In this document: positions 32,582 to 40,480 of the stretch, in pieces
Numbering within the stretch: the first letter of the stretch is position 1
How the letters are laid out: each line of letters begins with the position of its first letter
Origin: SCGC-AG-212-J23 sp035649175
Lineage (GTDB): Bacteria > Pseudomonadota > Gammaproteobacteria > Burkholderiales > SG8-39
Length of the DNA: 64,000 nucleotides
Reading direction: 5' to 3'
Assembly (NCBI GenBank): GCA_035649175.1
Contig: DASRKB010000033.1
Location: forward strand, 25,949 to 89,948
The notes under the pieces: generated by a model
The model's input: only the letters and a program-made list of their open reading frames with translations
Told to the model about the DNA's origin: nothing
The model's database searches: none
Position numbers and translations under genes: made by a program

Positions 32582-33913
32582 CTACTTGCCTCCGTTCATG
32601 TAGGCCGCCCAGGCTTTCATCTGGTTGCGCATCGGCGCCTCCGAGGTGCCGCAGTTGGGGGCGGTCTGGACCACGCCGTCGTTCTCGACATCGCGTCCCA
32701 GGTGCCGCGCGAAGCTCACCCAGTCGCCGCCGTCGGAGGAGAGGCCCTGGTGGCACTTCCAGAAGTTCTCCAGGTCGTCCGCGTTGACCAGCGTGGCGGG
32801 CGAATTGACCAGGTTGTAGTAGGCGAGGGAGCGGCGATAGATCGCCTCGGGCGCGCCTTTCAGGCGGAAGTGCCAGATCTCGGTGAGCGTTCGGTCGACT
32901 CCGAGCGGGCGCACCGCGCGCAGCTGCTGCAGCGGCGACTGCACCGAGAGCCCGGGATAGATGAGGACGTGGTGGATGTTCACGCCCACGATCTCCTCAA
33001 AGCGCTTCCGTCCATACGCCTTGATCATGATCTTGTCATAGGCCAGCGTGTCCGGGTCCTGTGGCCGCAGCCCCATGTAGCCCGTCAGGATGCAATGGCC
33101 GTACGGGTAGTTGAGCGTCTGGAAGTTGTCCCACTTGTCGATCGTCACCGTCGCGAAGGCGGAAAGCATGTGGTAGGAGAGCGGCGCCTCGCCCTTTTTC
33201 GTTCGCTTCGCGATCTGCTTCTCCACCTCGTGCGCGGCGCGCCCGGTGGACTGGTGCGTCACCGACGGATGCAGCGCGTCGAGCTGGTTCTCGAGGAAGA
33301 TCTTCCAGTTCGAGTGCTGGATCACGCGGAAGCAATTCGGCACGACCTCCACCCCGCCTTCCGGGGCGCGGTCGCACATGTCATCGAAGGCGACGATGCT
33401 CTTGCCGAGGAACTCCTTGAGCGAAGGCCCTTCGCTCGCCAGGCTGGCGAAGACGAAGCCGCGATAGTTCTCGACGCGAGCCGCATGCTTCATGCAGAGC
33501 TCGGGGCTTTCCTTGCTGAGCCGGGTGCCCGCGTAGCCCGACTCCATCATCGGGATGTTGCGCAGCTTTCCGTCGTGGTGGAAGGTCCAGGCGTGGTAGG
33601 AGCAGCGGAAGAACTCGCCCGTGTTGCCGTGGCGGTCGCCGCAGATCATGTTGCCGCGGTGCGGGCAGCGGTTGTAGAGCACGTTCACCTTGCCGTCCGA
33701 GCCGCGCACCATGATCATCGGCTGGCGGCCGATCTGCACCGTGTAATAGTCGCCGGCCTTCGGCACCTGCGTCTCGTGCCCGCAGTAGATCCACACCTTC
33801 TCGTGGATGCGCTCCATCTCGAGCGCGAAGATCGCGGGATCGGTGTAGACCTCCTTGCGCACGCGGTCGGGCTCGACGAAGCGGCTCAGGTCGGGAATGC
33901 TCTCTCTCAGCAT
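32582..33913 (-). CDS. Aromatic-ring-hydroxylating dioxygenase, large (alpha) subunit
   Basis: Catalytic subunit of a Rieske oxygenase, 443 residues. The [2Fe-2S] Rieske site is 'NRCPHRGNMICG' with 'FRCSYHAWTF' (Cys-x-His and Cys-x2-His). The mononuclear iron site is in 'LENQLDALHPSVTH' (two histidines) with the distal aspartate probably in 'NADDLENFWKC'. It dihydroxylates an aromatic ring using electrons from a reductase that is not encoded beside it. Best resemblance is to the benzoate/anthranilate/salicylate group. ATG 33913 has a GGAGGA site. Divergent from ubiX. Confidence 0.9.
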   Translation of the reverse strand: MLRESIPDLSRFVEPDRVRKEVYTDPAIFALEMERIHEKVWIYCGHETQVPKAGDYYTVQIGRQPMIMVRGSDGKVNVLYNRCPHRGNMICGDRHGNTGEFFRCSYHAWTFHHDGKLRNIPMMESGYAGTRLSKESPELCMKHAARVENYRGFVFASLASEGPSLKEFLGKSIVAFDDMCDRAPEGGVEVVPNCFRVIQHSNWKIFLENQLDALHPSVTHQSTGRAAHEVEKQIAKRTKKGEAPLSYHMLSAFATVTIDKWDNFQTLNYPYGHCILTGYMGLRPQDPDTLAYDKIMIKAYGRKRFEEIVGVNIHHVLIYPGLSVQSPLQQLRAVRPLGVDRTLTEIWHFRLKGAPEAIYRRSLAYYNLVNSPATLVNADDLENFWKCHQGLSSDGGDWVSFARHLGRDVENDGVVQTAPNCGTSEAPMRNQMKAWAAYMNGGK

Positions 33914-33963
33914 GGAAATTTCCTCCTCGGCTGCATGACGCAATCTTCGCATATCATCCGCCC

Positions 33964-34566
33964 ATGCCCAGGGAGCGGACGCGAATCGTCGTCGCCATCA
34001 CCGGCGCGAGCGGCGCCATCTACGGCATCCGCCTCCTGGAAGCGCTGGCCGAGGCGCGCGAGGTCGAGGTCCACCTGATCCTCAGCCGCGGCGGCAAGCT
34101 CACCCTCGGCGTCGAGACCGGCTGGAAAGTGAAGGACGTCGAGGCGCTGGCGCACAAGGTCCATAGCGACCAGGACCTCGCCGCGCCGCTGTCGAGCGGC
34201 TCGTTCCGCACCGCGGGAATGATCGTCGCGCCCTGCTCGATCAAGACCCTTTCCGGGATCGTGAACTCGTACGCCGATACGCTGGTGGTGCGCGCCGCCG
34301 ACGTGGTGCTGAAGGAAGGCCGCCGGCTGGTGCTCATGCCGCGCGAGACGCCGCTCCACGCCGGGCATTGCCGGCTGCTCATGCAGGCCGCCGAGATGGG
34401 CGCGGTCATCGCGCCGCCGATGCCGGCGTTCTACAACGCGCCGAAGAGCATCGACGACCTCGTGAACCACAACGTTGGCCGGGTGCTCGACCTCTTCGAC
34501 ATCGACAGCGGCTTGGTGCGGCGTTGGAAGGGCCCGGGCAGGAACCCGCCTACAGTCGAGGTCTGA
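33964..34566 (+). CDS. ubiX: UbiX/Pad1-family flavin prenyltransferase
   Basis: A 200-residue flavoprotein that attaches a dimethylallyl group to FMN, producing the cofactor of UbiD-type decarboxylases. 'VVAITGASGAIYGIRLLEAL' binds FMN; 'MIVAPCSIKTLSGI' and 'LVLMPRETPLH' are the conserved second and third motifs. No ubiD is in the window, so it may serve ubiquinone synthesis or an aromatic acid (de)carboxylase elsewhere. TATCAT ends 6 bases before the ATG and no ribosome-binding site is seen. The 3' end overlaps the convergent LLM gene by 17 bases. Confidence 0.93.
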   Translation: MPRERTRIVVAITGASGAIYGIRLLEALAEAREVEVHLILSRGGKLTLGVETGWKVKDVEALAHKVHSDQDLAAPLSSGSFRTAGMIVAPCSIKTLSGIVNSYADTLVVRAADVVLKEGRRLVLMPRETPLHAGHCRLLMQAAEMGAVIAPPMPAFYNAPKSIDDLVNHNVGRVLDLFDIDSGLVRRWKGPGRNPPTVEV

Positions 34567-35575
34567 CCTCCGCGGCGAAGAGCTCGAGCGAGCGCATCGC
34601 CACCGCGGGCGGCAGGTCGCCGAAGGAAAAGACGCAGAGCAGGTAGTTCATCCCGCTCTCGGCAACGATGGACTTCAATTGTCTTAGAACGTTCTCTGGA
34701 CTTCCGGCCACGAGCCGCATCACCGACGTCTCCGAGAACGGGTCGAGCGGCATCACGTCCGGGCGGCCGTGCTTGCGCGTGAGATGGTGGATGTGGCTCT
34801 TCCATGTCTCGTACGCCCGAACGCCCGCCTCGACCGCCTCCTTCCCGCTCTCCGCGATGACAAGGTGCTGCGTGCGCGCGAGGAAGGGCTCGGCCACATG
34901 GGCGTTGTGCCGGTCGGGCTCGTTCCGGTTCCGCTCCCAGACCTCGCGGTACTGCGTGAACCGCACCTTGGCCTCGGCGTGGCTCGAGATGACGGCGGTG
35001 TGGTAGCCGTGGCGGGCGGTGAACTCGATCGAGTCCTTGTTCGAGCTCGGGAACCACAGCGGCGGATAGGGCTTCTGCACCGGCTTGTTGTAGAGCTCTA
35101 CGTCTCTATATCGGAAATGCCGGCCGTCGAAGTTCAACGTGGAACTGCTGCAAGCCTGAAAGAACACTTCTAGCGTCTCCCGGTACCGGGCGCGCGAGGC
35201 CTCCGTGTCCGCGAGGCCGAAGATCAGCGACTCGATCGGCGACACGCCGCGCCCCACGCCGAGCTCGAGGCGCCCGCCCGAGAGCTGGTCGAGCATGCAG
35301 ACCTCGTTGTAGAAGCGGTAGGGGTCGTACCAGGGCAGGCAGAAGGTGAGGGCGCCGAGGCGCAGCCGGCGCGTGCGCTGGCTCATGGCGGCGAGGAGCA
35401 GGGCGGGCGATGCGTCGATGGAGAGAGGCGTGCCCTGGTGCTCGGCGAGCATATAGGCGTGAAAGCCCGCATTGTCGGCCGCCTCGGCGAGCGCGAGCTT
35501 GTGCGCGAATACCTCGCCCGGCGCGAGCCGCGTATGGTGCTCTACCCAGTCGAACAGGCCGTATCGCATCGGCAT
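34550..35575 (-). CDS. Luciferase-like (LLM) flavin-dependent oxidoreductase
   Basis: A 341-residue bacterial-luciferase-fold protein that would use reduced FMN and oxygen. 'AYMLAEHQGTPLSIDASPALLLAAM', 'RLRLGALTFCLP' and 'QLSGGRLELGVGRGVSP' (each in part) are the conserved regions of the LLM group. It follows a small protein and the second ABC importer on the same strand, so it may degrade the imported compound. LLM enzymes act on alkanes, sulfonates, EDTA-like chelators and heterocycles, and the sequence does not choose among them. ATG 35575 or 35569 may be the start. Confidence 0.87.
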   Translation of the reverse strand: MPMRYGLFDWVEHHTRLAPGEVFAHKLALAEAADNAGFHAYMLAEHQGTPLSIDASPALLLAAMSQRTRRLRLGALTFCLPWYDPYRFYNEVCMLDQLSGGRLELGVGRGVSPIESLIFGLADTEASRARYRETLEVFFQACSSSTLNFDGRHFRYRDVELYNKPVQKPYPPLWFPSSNKDSIEFTARHGYHTAVISSHAEAKVRFTQYREVWERNRNEPDRHNAHVAEPFLARTQHLVIAESGKEAVEAGVRAYETWKSHIHHLTRKHGRPDVMPLDPFSETSVMRLVAGSPENVLRQLKSIVAESGMNYLLCVFSFGDLPPAVAMRSLELFAAEVRPRL

Positions 35576-35683
35576 TATCGATCGCTCCGATGAACGGCGC
35601 GGCCGCCATCGCGTTCGTCGAGCCCACTGCGAATGCCGTGGCCTACGACTTCCACGAGCGCGCCTGGCAATGGTTCGGGCGGC

Positions 35684-35881
35684 CTACTTCTTCTTCTTCT
35701 CGAGCAGCCAGTCCGGCGAGCGCTTCGGCCGCTGGGTAGGCGCGGGCGGCTTTTCGCCCCGCCGCACGCGCGCGGCTTCGGTGCTGTCGGGCTGCGCCGA
35801 GGAAACCGGATCGCTCGCCGGGAACGTCTCCTTGACGCCCTCGTCGACGACCTCGTCGGTGGTCGGCTTGCGTTTCTTCAT
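35684..35881 (-). CDS. Small conserved-type protein with TFPASDP motif
   Basis: A 65-residue, highly charged protein. The stretch 'DEGVKETFPASDPVSS' contains the TFPASDP motif that recurs in many short proteobacterial proteins of unknown function; the C-terminus is basic and ends in four lysines. No signal or membrane segment. It lies 30 bases behind livF on the same strand, and could be an independent small gene. Likely disordered; role unknown. Confidence 0.6.
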   Translation of the reverse strand: MKKRKPTTDEVVDEGVKETFPASDPVSSAQPDSTEAARVRRGEKPPAPTQRPKRSPDWLLEKKKK

Positions 35882-35911
35882 GCGCCTGCTGAAGCACTTT
35901 TCGTTCCCGCA

Positions 35912-36613
35912 TCACACTCCTAGATAGCGGTGCCATAGGCCACGGTCGGCGTCGAGGGCCGCAGAGGTCCCCTGCCAGGCGACCCGGCCGCGCTCGATGA
36001 TGGTGTGCCGGTCGGCGAGGCGCACCAGGCGCTCGACGTACTTGTCGATGACGAGGATGGTCTGGCCGGCCGTGCGCAGGCGCTCGAGGCACTTCCAGAT
36101 CTCCTCGCGCACGAGCGGCGCGAGGCCTTCGGTCGCCTCGTCGAGGATCAGGAGGTGCGGGTTGGTGACGAGCGCCCGGCCGATGGCGAGCATCTGCTGC
36201 TCCCCGCCGGAGAGCTGGTTCCCCATGTTGTCCTTGCGCCTCTCCAGGTTCGGAAACATTTCGAGCACCCGCGCGGGCGTCCAGGGATCCCGGCGGCTGG
36301 CCCGGTTGCCGGCGAACGCCTCGAGGTGCTCGCGCACGCTGAGGTTGGGAAAGATCTGCCGCCCCTCGGGCACGAGCGCGATGCCTGCCCGCGCGATGCG
36401 ATCGGGCGCTCCGCGCTCGATGCGCTCGCCGCGGAAGGTGATCGCGCCGCCCCTCGCCGGCGTGAGGCCCAGGATCGAGCGCACGGTGGTCGTCTTCCCC
36501 ATGCCGTTGCGGCCAAGCAGGGTGCTCACTTGTCCTTCGAGAATCTCGAAGGAAATGCCGAAGAGCACCTGGCTTGCGCCGTAGGCGGTCTCGAGGCTCT
36601 CAACGCGCAACAA
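35912..36613 (-). CDS. livF: ABC importer ATP-binding protein (LivF family, second set)
   Basis: ATPase of the second HAAT-type importer, 233 residues, the usual LivF length. Walker A is 'GRNGMGKTTT' (methionine in place of the common alanine), signature 'QLSGGEQQML', Walker B 'LLILDEATEGLAP', followed by 'ILVIDKYVERL', where the switch residue is a lysine region as in some LivF proteins. Its start lies 14 bases inside the livG end. It is the last transporter gene on this strand, followed by the small TFPASDP protein and the LLM oxidoreductase. Confidence 0.9.
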   Translation of the reverse strand: MLRVESLETAYGASQVLFGISFEILEGQVSTLLGRNGMGKTTTVRSILGLTPARGGAITFRGERIERGAPDRIARAGIALVPEGRQIFPNLSVREHLEAFAGNRASRRDPWTPARVLEMFPNLERRKDNMGNQLSGGEQQMLAIGRALVTNPHLLILDEATEGLAPLVREEIWKCLERLRTAGQTILVIDKYVERLVRLADRHTIIERGRVAWQGTSAALDADRGLWHRYLGV

Positions 36614-37346
36614 CTTCGTCCCCCAGGTAGGCGCGCTTCACCTCGGCGTTGGCCCGAATCTCCTGCGGCGCGCCGCTCGCGACGATGCGGCCGTTGACCA
36701 GCACCGAGATGCGCTCGGCGAGGCGGAACACCGCGTCCATGTCGTGCTCCACGAGCAGCACCGTCACCTGTTCGCGGATGCGCTCGATGAGCGCGATCAT
36801 GCGCTGCGACTCCTCCGGGCCCATGCCGGCCATCGGCTCGTCGAGCAGGACGAGCTTCGGGTGCGTCGCGAGCGCGAGCCCCACCTCGAGCGCGCGCTGG
36901 TCGCCGTGCGCCAGGGTCATCGCGAGATGCTCCTTCTTGTCCTGAAGCCCGACCAGGGAAGCGAGCTGCGCGGCTTCCTCGAACAGCGCCTTCTCCTCCG
37001 CCACCGGCCTCCAGAACGAGAGGCTCGAGCCGCTGCGCGCCTGCACCGCGAGGGCGAGGTTCTCGAGCACGCTGAAGCGCCGGAAGATGCTGGTGATCTG
37101 GTAGCTGCGCGCCAGCCCCGCCTTCACGCGCATGTGCTGCGGCTGCTGAGTTACCGAGTGTCCCTGAAAGAGAATCTCCCCGGCGTCCGCGGGCAGGCTG
37201 CCCGATACCTGGGCGATCAGCGTTGTCTTGCCGGCGCCGTTCGGGCCGATGAGGGCGTGTACCTCGCCGGCTTTCACCGAAAGGCTCACGCGGTCGACCG
37301 CCACCACGCCGCCGAAATGCTTGGTGAGCTCCTTTATCTCAAGCAT
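36600..37346 (-). CDS. livG: ABC importer ATP-binding protein (LivG family, second set)
   Basis: A 248-residue ATPase with Walker A 'GPNGAGKTTL', degenerate signature 'TLAHGDQRALE', Walker B 'LVLLDEPMAGMGPEE' and H-loop 'LLVEHDMD'. The 'LAHGDQ' signature is usual for LivG of aromatic or amide-type transporters. Eight-base overlap with livM upstream and 14-base overlap with livF downstream, a tight cassette. Ligand not deducible from the ATPase. Confidence 0.9.
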   Translation of the reverse strand: MLEIKELTKHFGGVVAVDRVSLSVKAGEVHALIGPNGAGKTTLIAQVSGSLPADAGEILFQGHSVTQQPQHMRVKAGLARSYQITSIFRRFSVLENLALAVQARSGSSLSFWRPVAEEKALFEEAAQLASLVGLQDKKEHLAMTLAHGDQRALEVGLALATHPKLVLLDEPMAGMGPEESQRMIALIERIREQVTVLLVEHDMDAVFRLAERISVLVNGRIVASGAPQEIRANAEVKRAYLGDEVVAR

Positions 37347-38277
37347 GGCGTCGCCTGGCGAGGAGGCCCGCGATGCCCTGCGGCGCGAAGAGCACGATCG
37401 CGAGCAGAATCACCCCGACCGGGAGCTGCCAGTGCAGCGCGTACGCTCCCAGCCACTCGCTCCCCGAGAGCGCTTCCTCGAGGGTGAGCAGAACCACGGC
37501 GCCGATCGGTCCGCCCCAGAAGCGGCCCACGCCACCGAGGATCACCATGATCATCAGCGTGCCCGACTGCACCCAGTGCAGCAGGCCGGGCCCCACATAG
37601 CTCGACTGGTTCGCGATGAGCGCGCCCGCGAGCCCGGCGATGGCGCCGGAGATGACGAAACAGGCGAGCTTGTAGCCGTACACCGGGTAGCCAATGGCGG
37701 CGGCGCGTGTTTCATTCTCGCGGATAGCGCCGATGACGCGGCCGAAACGCGATTGGATGATGCGGTGCAGGAGGTACAGGACCGCGACAAGAAGCACGAG
37801 CACTACGTAGTACCAGGCGATCTCGTTGCGCAGGTCGAGCCCGAGCCCGGTCGAGCGGCCCGGCATGGACAGCCCATCGTCGCCGCCGTACTCCTTCAGC
37901 GAGACGAACACGTAGTACATCATCTGCGCGAAGGCGAGCGTGATCATGATGAAGTACACGCCGCGCGTGCGCAGCGACATCGCGCCGATGACGAGCGCGG
38001 CGAGCGCCGCGACCGCAACCGCCGCCGGCCACGCGAGCCATGCGCTGCGCACCCCTTCCACGGCGAGGATGCCGGCGACATACGCCCCGGCGCCGAAGAA
38101 CGCCGCGTGGCCGAAGCTCACCATCCCTCCGTAGCCGAGCACCAGGTTGAGGCTTGCCGCCGCCATGGCGTAGATGAGCACTCGGGCGCCGAAGCCGATG
38201 TAGAACGTCTGATCGATCGCCTGCATCGCCAGCGGGAACACGATGGCGAGCGCGAGGGCGAAAAGGGCGGCTTTCAT
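37339..38277 (-). CDS. livM: ABC importer permease (LivM family, second set)
   Basis: Inner-membrane permease, 312 residues, about ten hydrophobic segments. 'LNLVLGYGGMVSFGHAAFFG' is the LivM hallmark near residue 42, and 'VISGAIAGLAGALIANQ' lies near residue 213. ATG overlaps the livH stop by four bases. Forms the channel with LivH. The gene order H-M-G-F differs from the first importer (H-M-F-G), so the two sets are not a recent local duplication. Confidence 0.9.
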   Translation of the reverse strand: MKAALFALALAIVFPLAMQAIDQTFYIGFGARVLIYAMAAASLNLVLGYGGMVSFGHAAFFGAGAYVAGILAVEGVRSAWLAWPAAVAVAALAALVIGAMSLRTRGVYFIMITLAFAQMMYYVFVSLKEYGGDDGLSMPGRSTGLGLDLRNEIAWYYVVLVLLVAVLYLLHRIIQSRFGRVIGAIRENETRAAAIGYPVYGYKLACFVISGAIAGLAGALIANQSSYVGPGLLHWVQSGTLMIMVILGGVGRFWGGPIGAVVLLTLEEALSGSEWLGAYALHWQLPVGVILLAIVLFAPQGIAGLLARRRHA

Positions 38278-39194
38278 CCTCTTGCCGGGAAAAGCCCCTG
38301 CGGCCGGAAGAAGAGCACCGCGGCCATGAGAACGTAGATCATGATCGAGCTTACCGAGGGCCCGAGGTTCGAAGCCACCATCGGCGGAAAGAGGCTCTGG
38401 AACACCATCGGCAGGAGCGCGCGGCCCATGGTGTCGACCAGTCCCACGAGCAGCGCCCCGACGAACGCGCCGCGGATAGAGCCGATGCCGCCGATGACGA
38501 TGACGACGAAGGCGAGGATGAGGATGTTCTCACCCATGCCGACCTGCACCGCGAGGATCGGCCCGAGCATCGCGCCGGCGAGACCGCAGAGCGCGGCCCC
38601 GATCGCGAAGACGATGGTGAAAAGCCGCCGGATGTTCACCCCCATGGCCACCGCCATCTCGCGGTTCGAGGCGCCGGCGCGCACCAGCATGCCCACGCGG
38701 GTTTTCGCCACCAGCAAGTACAGGAGCACGGCAACCAGCAGGCCTATTCCGATGATCGCCAGCCGGTAGGACGCGTACTGGATGCCGCCGGGGAGCTCCA
38801 CCGGGCCGGTGAGCCCGGCAGGCCCGCTGAGCATGATCGGCTGCGACCCCCAGATGATGCGCACCACCTCGTTGGCGATGAGGATGAGCGAGAAGGTGGC
38901 GAGCACCTGCGTCATGTGGTCGCGCTCGTACAGCCTCCTGAGAATCGTGACCTCCAGGGCGGCGCCGACCAGGGCGGTGGCGACGAGCGCGAGCGGCAGC
39001 GCCGCCCAGAACGAGCCGGTCGCCTGCGCGAGGCTCGCCATGAGGTAGGCGCCGATCATGTAGAGCGAGCCGTGCGCGAGGTTGATCATGTCCATGATGC
39101 CGAATACGAGCGTGAGGCCCGCGGCGAGCAGGAACAGCATCAGCCCGAACTGGATGCCGTTCAGGGTCTGCTCGAGGAAAAGCGTCGCGGTCAT
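38274..39194 (-). CDS. livH: ABC importer permease (LivH family, second set)
   Basis: Inner-membrane permease, 306 residues. 'MDMINLAHGSLYMIGAY' and 'VIVIGGIGSIRGAFVGALLVG' (in part) are the LivH signature regions. The ATG follows a terminator-like hairpin by only a few bases, and no good Shine-Dalgarno site is visible between them; expression may depend on read-through from the receptor gene. Stop overlaps the livM start. Confidence 0.9.
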   Translation of the reverse strand: MTATLFLEQTLNGIQFGLMLFLLAAGLTLVFGIMDMINLAHGSLYMIGAYLMASLAQATGSFWAALPLALVATALVGAALEVTILRRLYERDHMTQVLATFSLILIANEVVRIIWGSQPIMLSGPAGLTGPVELPGGIQYASYRLAIIGIGLLVAVLLYLLVAKTRVGMLVRAGASNREMAVAMGVNIRRLFTIVFAIGAALCGLAGAMLGPILAVQVGMGENILILAFVVIVIGGIGSIRGAFVGALLVGLVDTMGRALLPMVFQSLFPPMVASNLGPSVSSIMIYVLMAAVLFFRPQGLFPARG

Positions 39195-39200
39195 GGAAAC

Positions 39201-39229
39201 AAAAAAGGGTGGGACGTCACGCCCACCCC
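39201..39229 (-). terminator. Intrinsic terminator or attenuator between receptor and permease genes
   Basis: On the minus strand GGGTGGG-CGTGACGT-CCCACCC forms a perfect 7-base stem followed at once by TTTTTT. It lies in the 58-base gap after the receptor stop and directly before livH. Such partial terminators often keep receptor mRNA more abundant than permease mRNA. Confidence 0.75.
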
Positions 39230-39252
39230 TTTCGGGCTGCCACTTCGAAAGC

Positions 39253-40443
39253 CTATTTCATCTTGCAGTCTTTGGCCCAGAAGTCGACGTGGCTGGTGAG
39301 CACGGTGCCAACCTTCTTGTTGACGATGCGCCCCTTGTCGTCCTTGACGATCTGGCGCACGTAATAGTCCTGGATCGGCGTGCCGTTGGGCGCCGCCTTC
39401 CAGTCGCCGCGCGGTGACTTGATGCGGCCCGGGGCGCCCATCAGCGCGCTGCGGAAGGCCTGCACGTCCTCGACTCTGCCGTTCGCCGACTTGACCGCCG
39501 CGTCGATGACGAGCGCCGTGGTGTAGCCCTGCTCGGCGAAAAGCGACGGGATGCGCTTGTACTCCTTCTCGAATGCGGCGACGAACTTGCGGTTTGCGTC
39601 GTTGTCGAGGTCGTACGCCCAGTGCGAGCTGTCCAGGATGCCGAGCATCGGCTCGCCGACGGCGGGGATGATGTCTTGGTCGGAGACGAAGCCCGGCACG
39701 ACGAGCTGGATGTCCTTCGAGAGACCCGAGGCGCCGAACTGCTTGAGGAAGTTGATGCCCATGCCGCCGGGCAGGAAGGCATAAAGGGTGTCGGGCTTCG
39801 CCGCGCGGATCTGCGCGAGCTCCGCCGAATAGTCGAGCTGGTTAAGCTTGGTATAGACCTCGGCGACCACGTTGCCCTTGTAGCCGCGCTTGAAGCCGGT
39901 GAGCGCATCCTTGCCCGCCGGGTAGTTCGGCGCGATGAGGTAGGCGTTCTTGTAGCCCTTCGAGGTGGCGAAGTGCCCGGCGGCCTCGTGGTGCCCCTCG
40001 TTCGGCCAGGAGGCGGAGAAGAAGTAGGGACTGCAGCCTTCGCCCGAGATGCGCGTCGGCGTGGAGTTGGGCGCCACGTAGAAGATCTTCGACTGCTCGA
40101 TGGTCGGCCAGACCGCGAGCATCACGTTCGAGAAGATGACGCCGGTCATCAGGTTGACGCGGTCGCGCTTGAGCAGGCGGTCGGCCTGCTGCTTGCCGAC
40201 CTCGGGGTTGAGCTGGTCGTCGGCGAACACGATCTCGGTGGGCAGCCCGCCGAGCCGTCCGCCGAGCTCCTTGAGCGCGAGGTTGAAGCCGTCGCGCACC
40301 TCGATGCCGATGCCGCCCGCCGGGCCCGAGAGCGTGGAAAGGTAGCCGATCTTCAGCTCGTTCGCGGCTTGCGCAGACGTGACGAGCGCGCCTGATGTGG
40401 CAATGACACCGGTGGCAAGCGCGCCGACGATGAGCTTCACCAT
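39253..40443 (-). CDS. ABC importer substrate-binding protein (LivK type, second set)
   Basis: Periplasmic type 1 binding protein, 396 residues. Signal peptide of about 26 residues ending 'SAQAA', then 'LKIGYLSTLSGPAGGIGIE', the common opening of this receptor family. A mature-chain cysteine ('GEGCSPYFF') is seen in receptors of aromatic-acid transporters. Strong GAGGAGG site before the ATG. It faces the QueG-like operon across 37 bases, which suggests shared control and that the imported compound feeds that operon (inference). Confidence 0.88.
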   Translation of the reverse strand: MVKLIVGALATGVIATSGALVTSAQAANELKIGYLSTLSGPAGGIGIEVRDGFNLALKELGGRLGGLPTEIVFADDQLNPEVGKQQADRLLKRDRVNLMTGVIFSNVMLAVWPTIEQSKIFYVAPNSTPTRISGEGCSPYFFSASWPNEGHHEAAGHFATSKGYKNAYLIAPNYPAGKDALTGFKRGYKGNVVAEVYTKLNQLDYSAELAQIRAAKPDTLYAFLPGGMGINFLKQFGASGLSKDIQLVVPGFVSDQDIIPAVGEPMLGILDSSHWAYDLDNDANRKFVAAFEKEYKRIPSLFAEQGYTTALVIDAAVKSANGRVEDVQAFRSALMGAPGRIKSPRGDWKAAPNGTPIQDYYVRQIVKDDKGRIVNKKVGTVLTSHVDFWAKDCKMK

Positions 40444-40480
40444 GAGTAGCCTCCTCCTCGATTGATTCTACAATAGGATA

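Noticed and set aside
35590..35739. Short plus-strand frame between the LLM gene and the small TFPASDP gene
   Set aside because: It ends in low-complexity Ser/Ala sequence antisense to the small gene and has no family signal.
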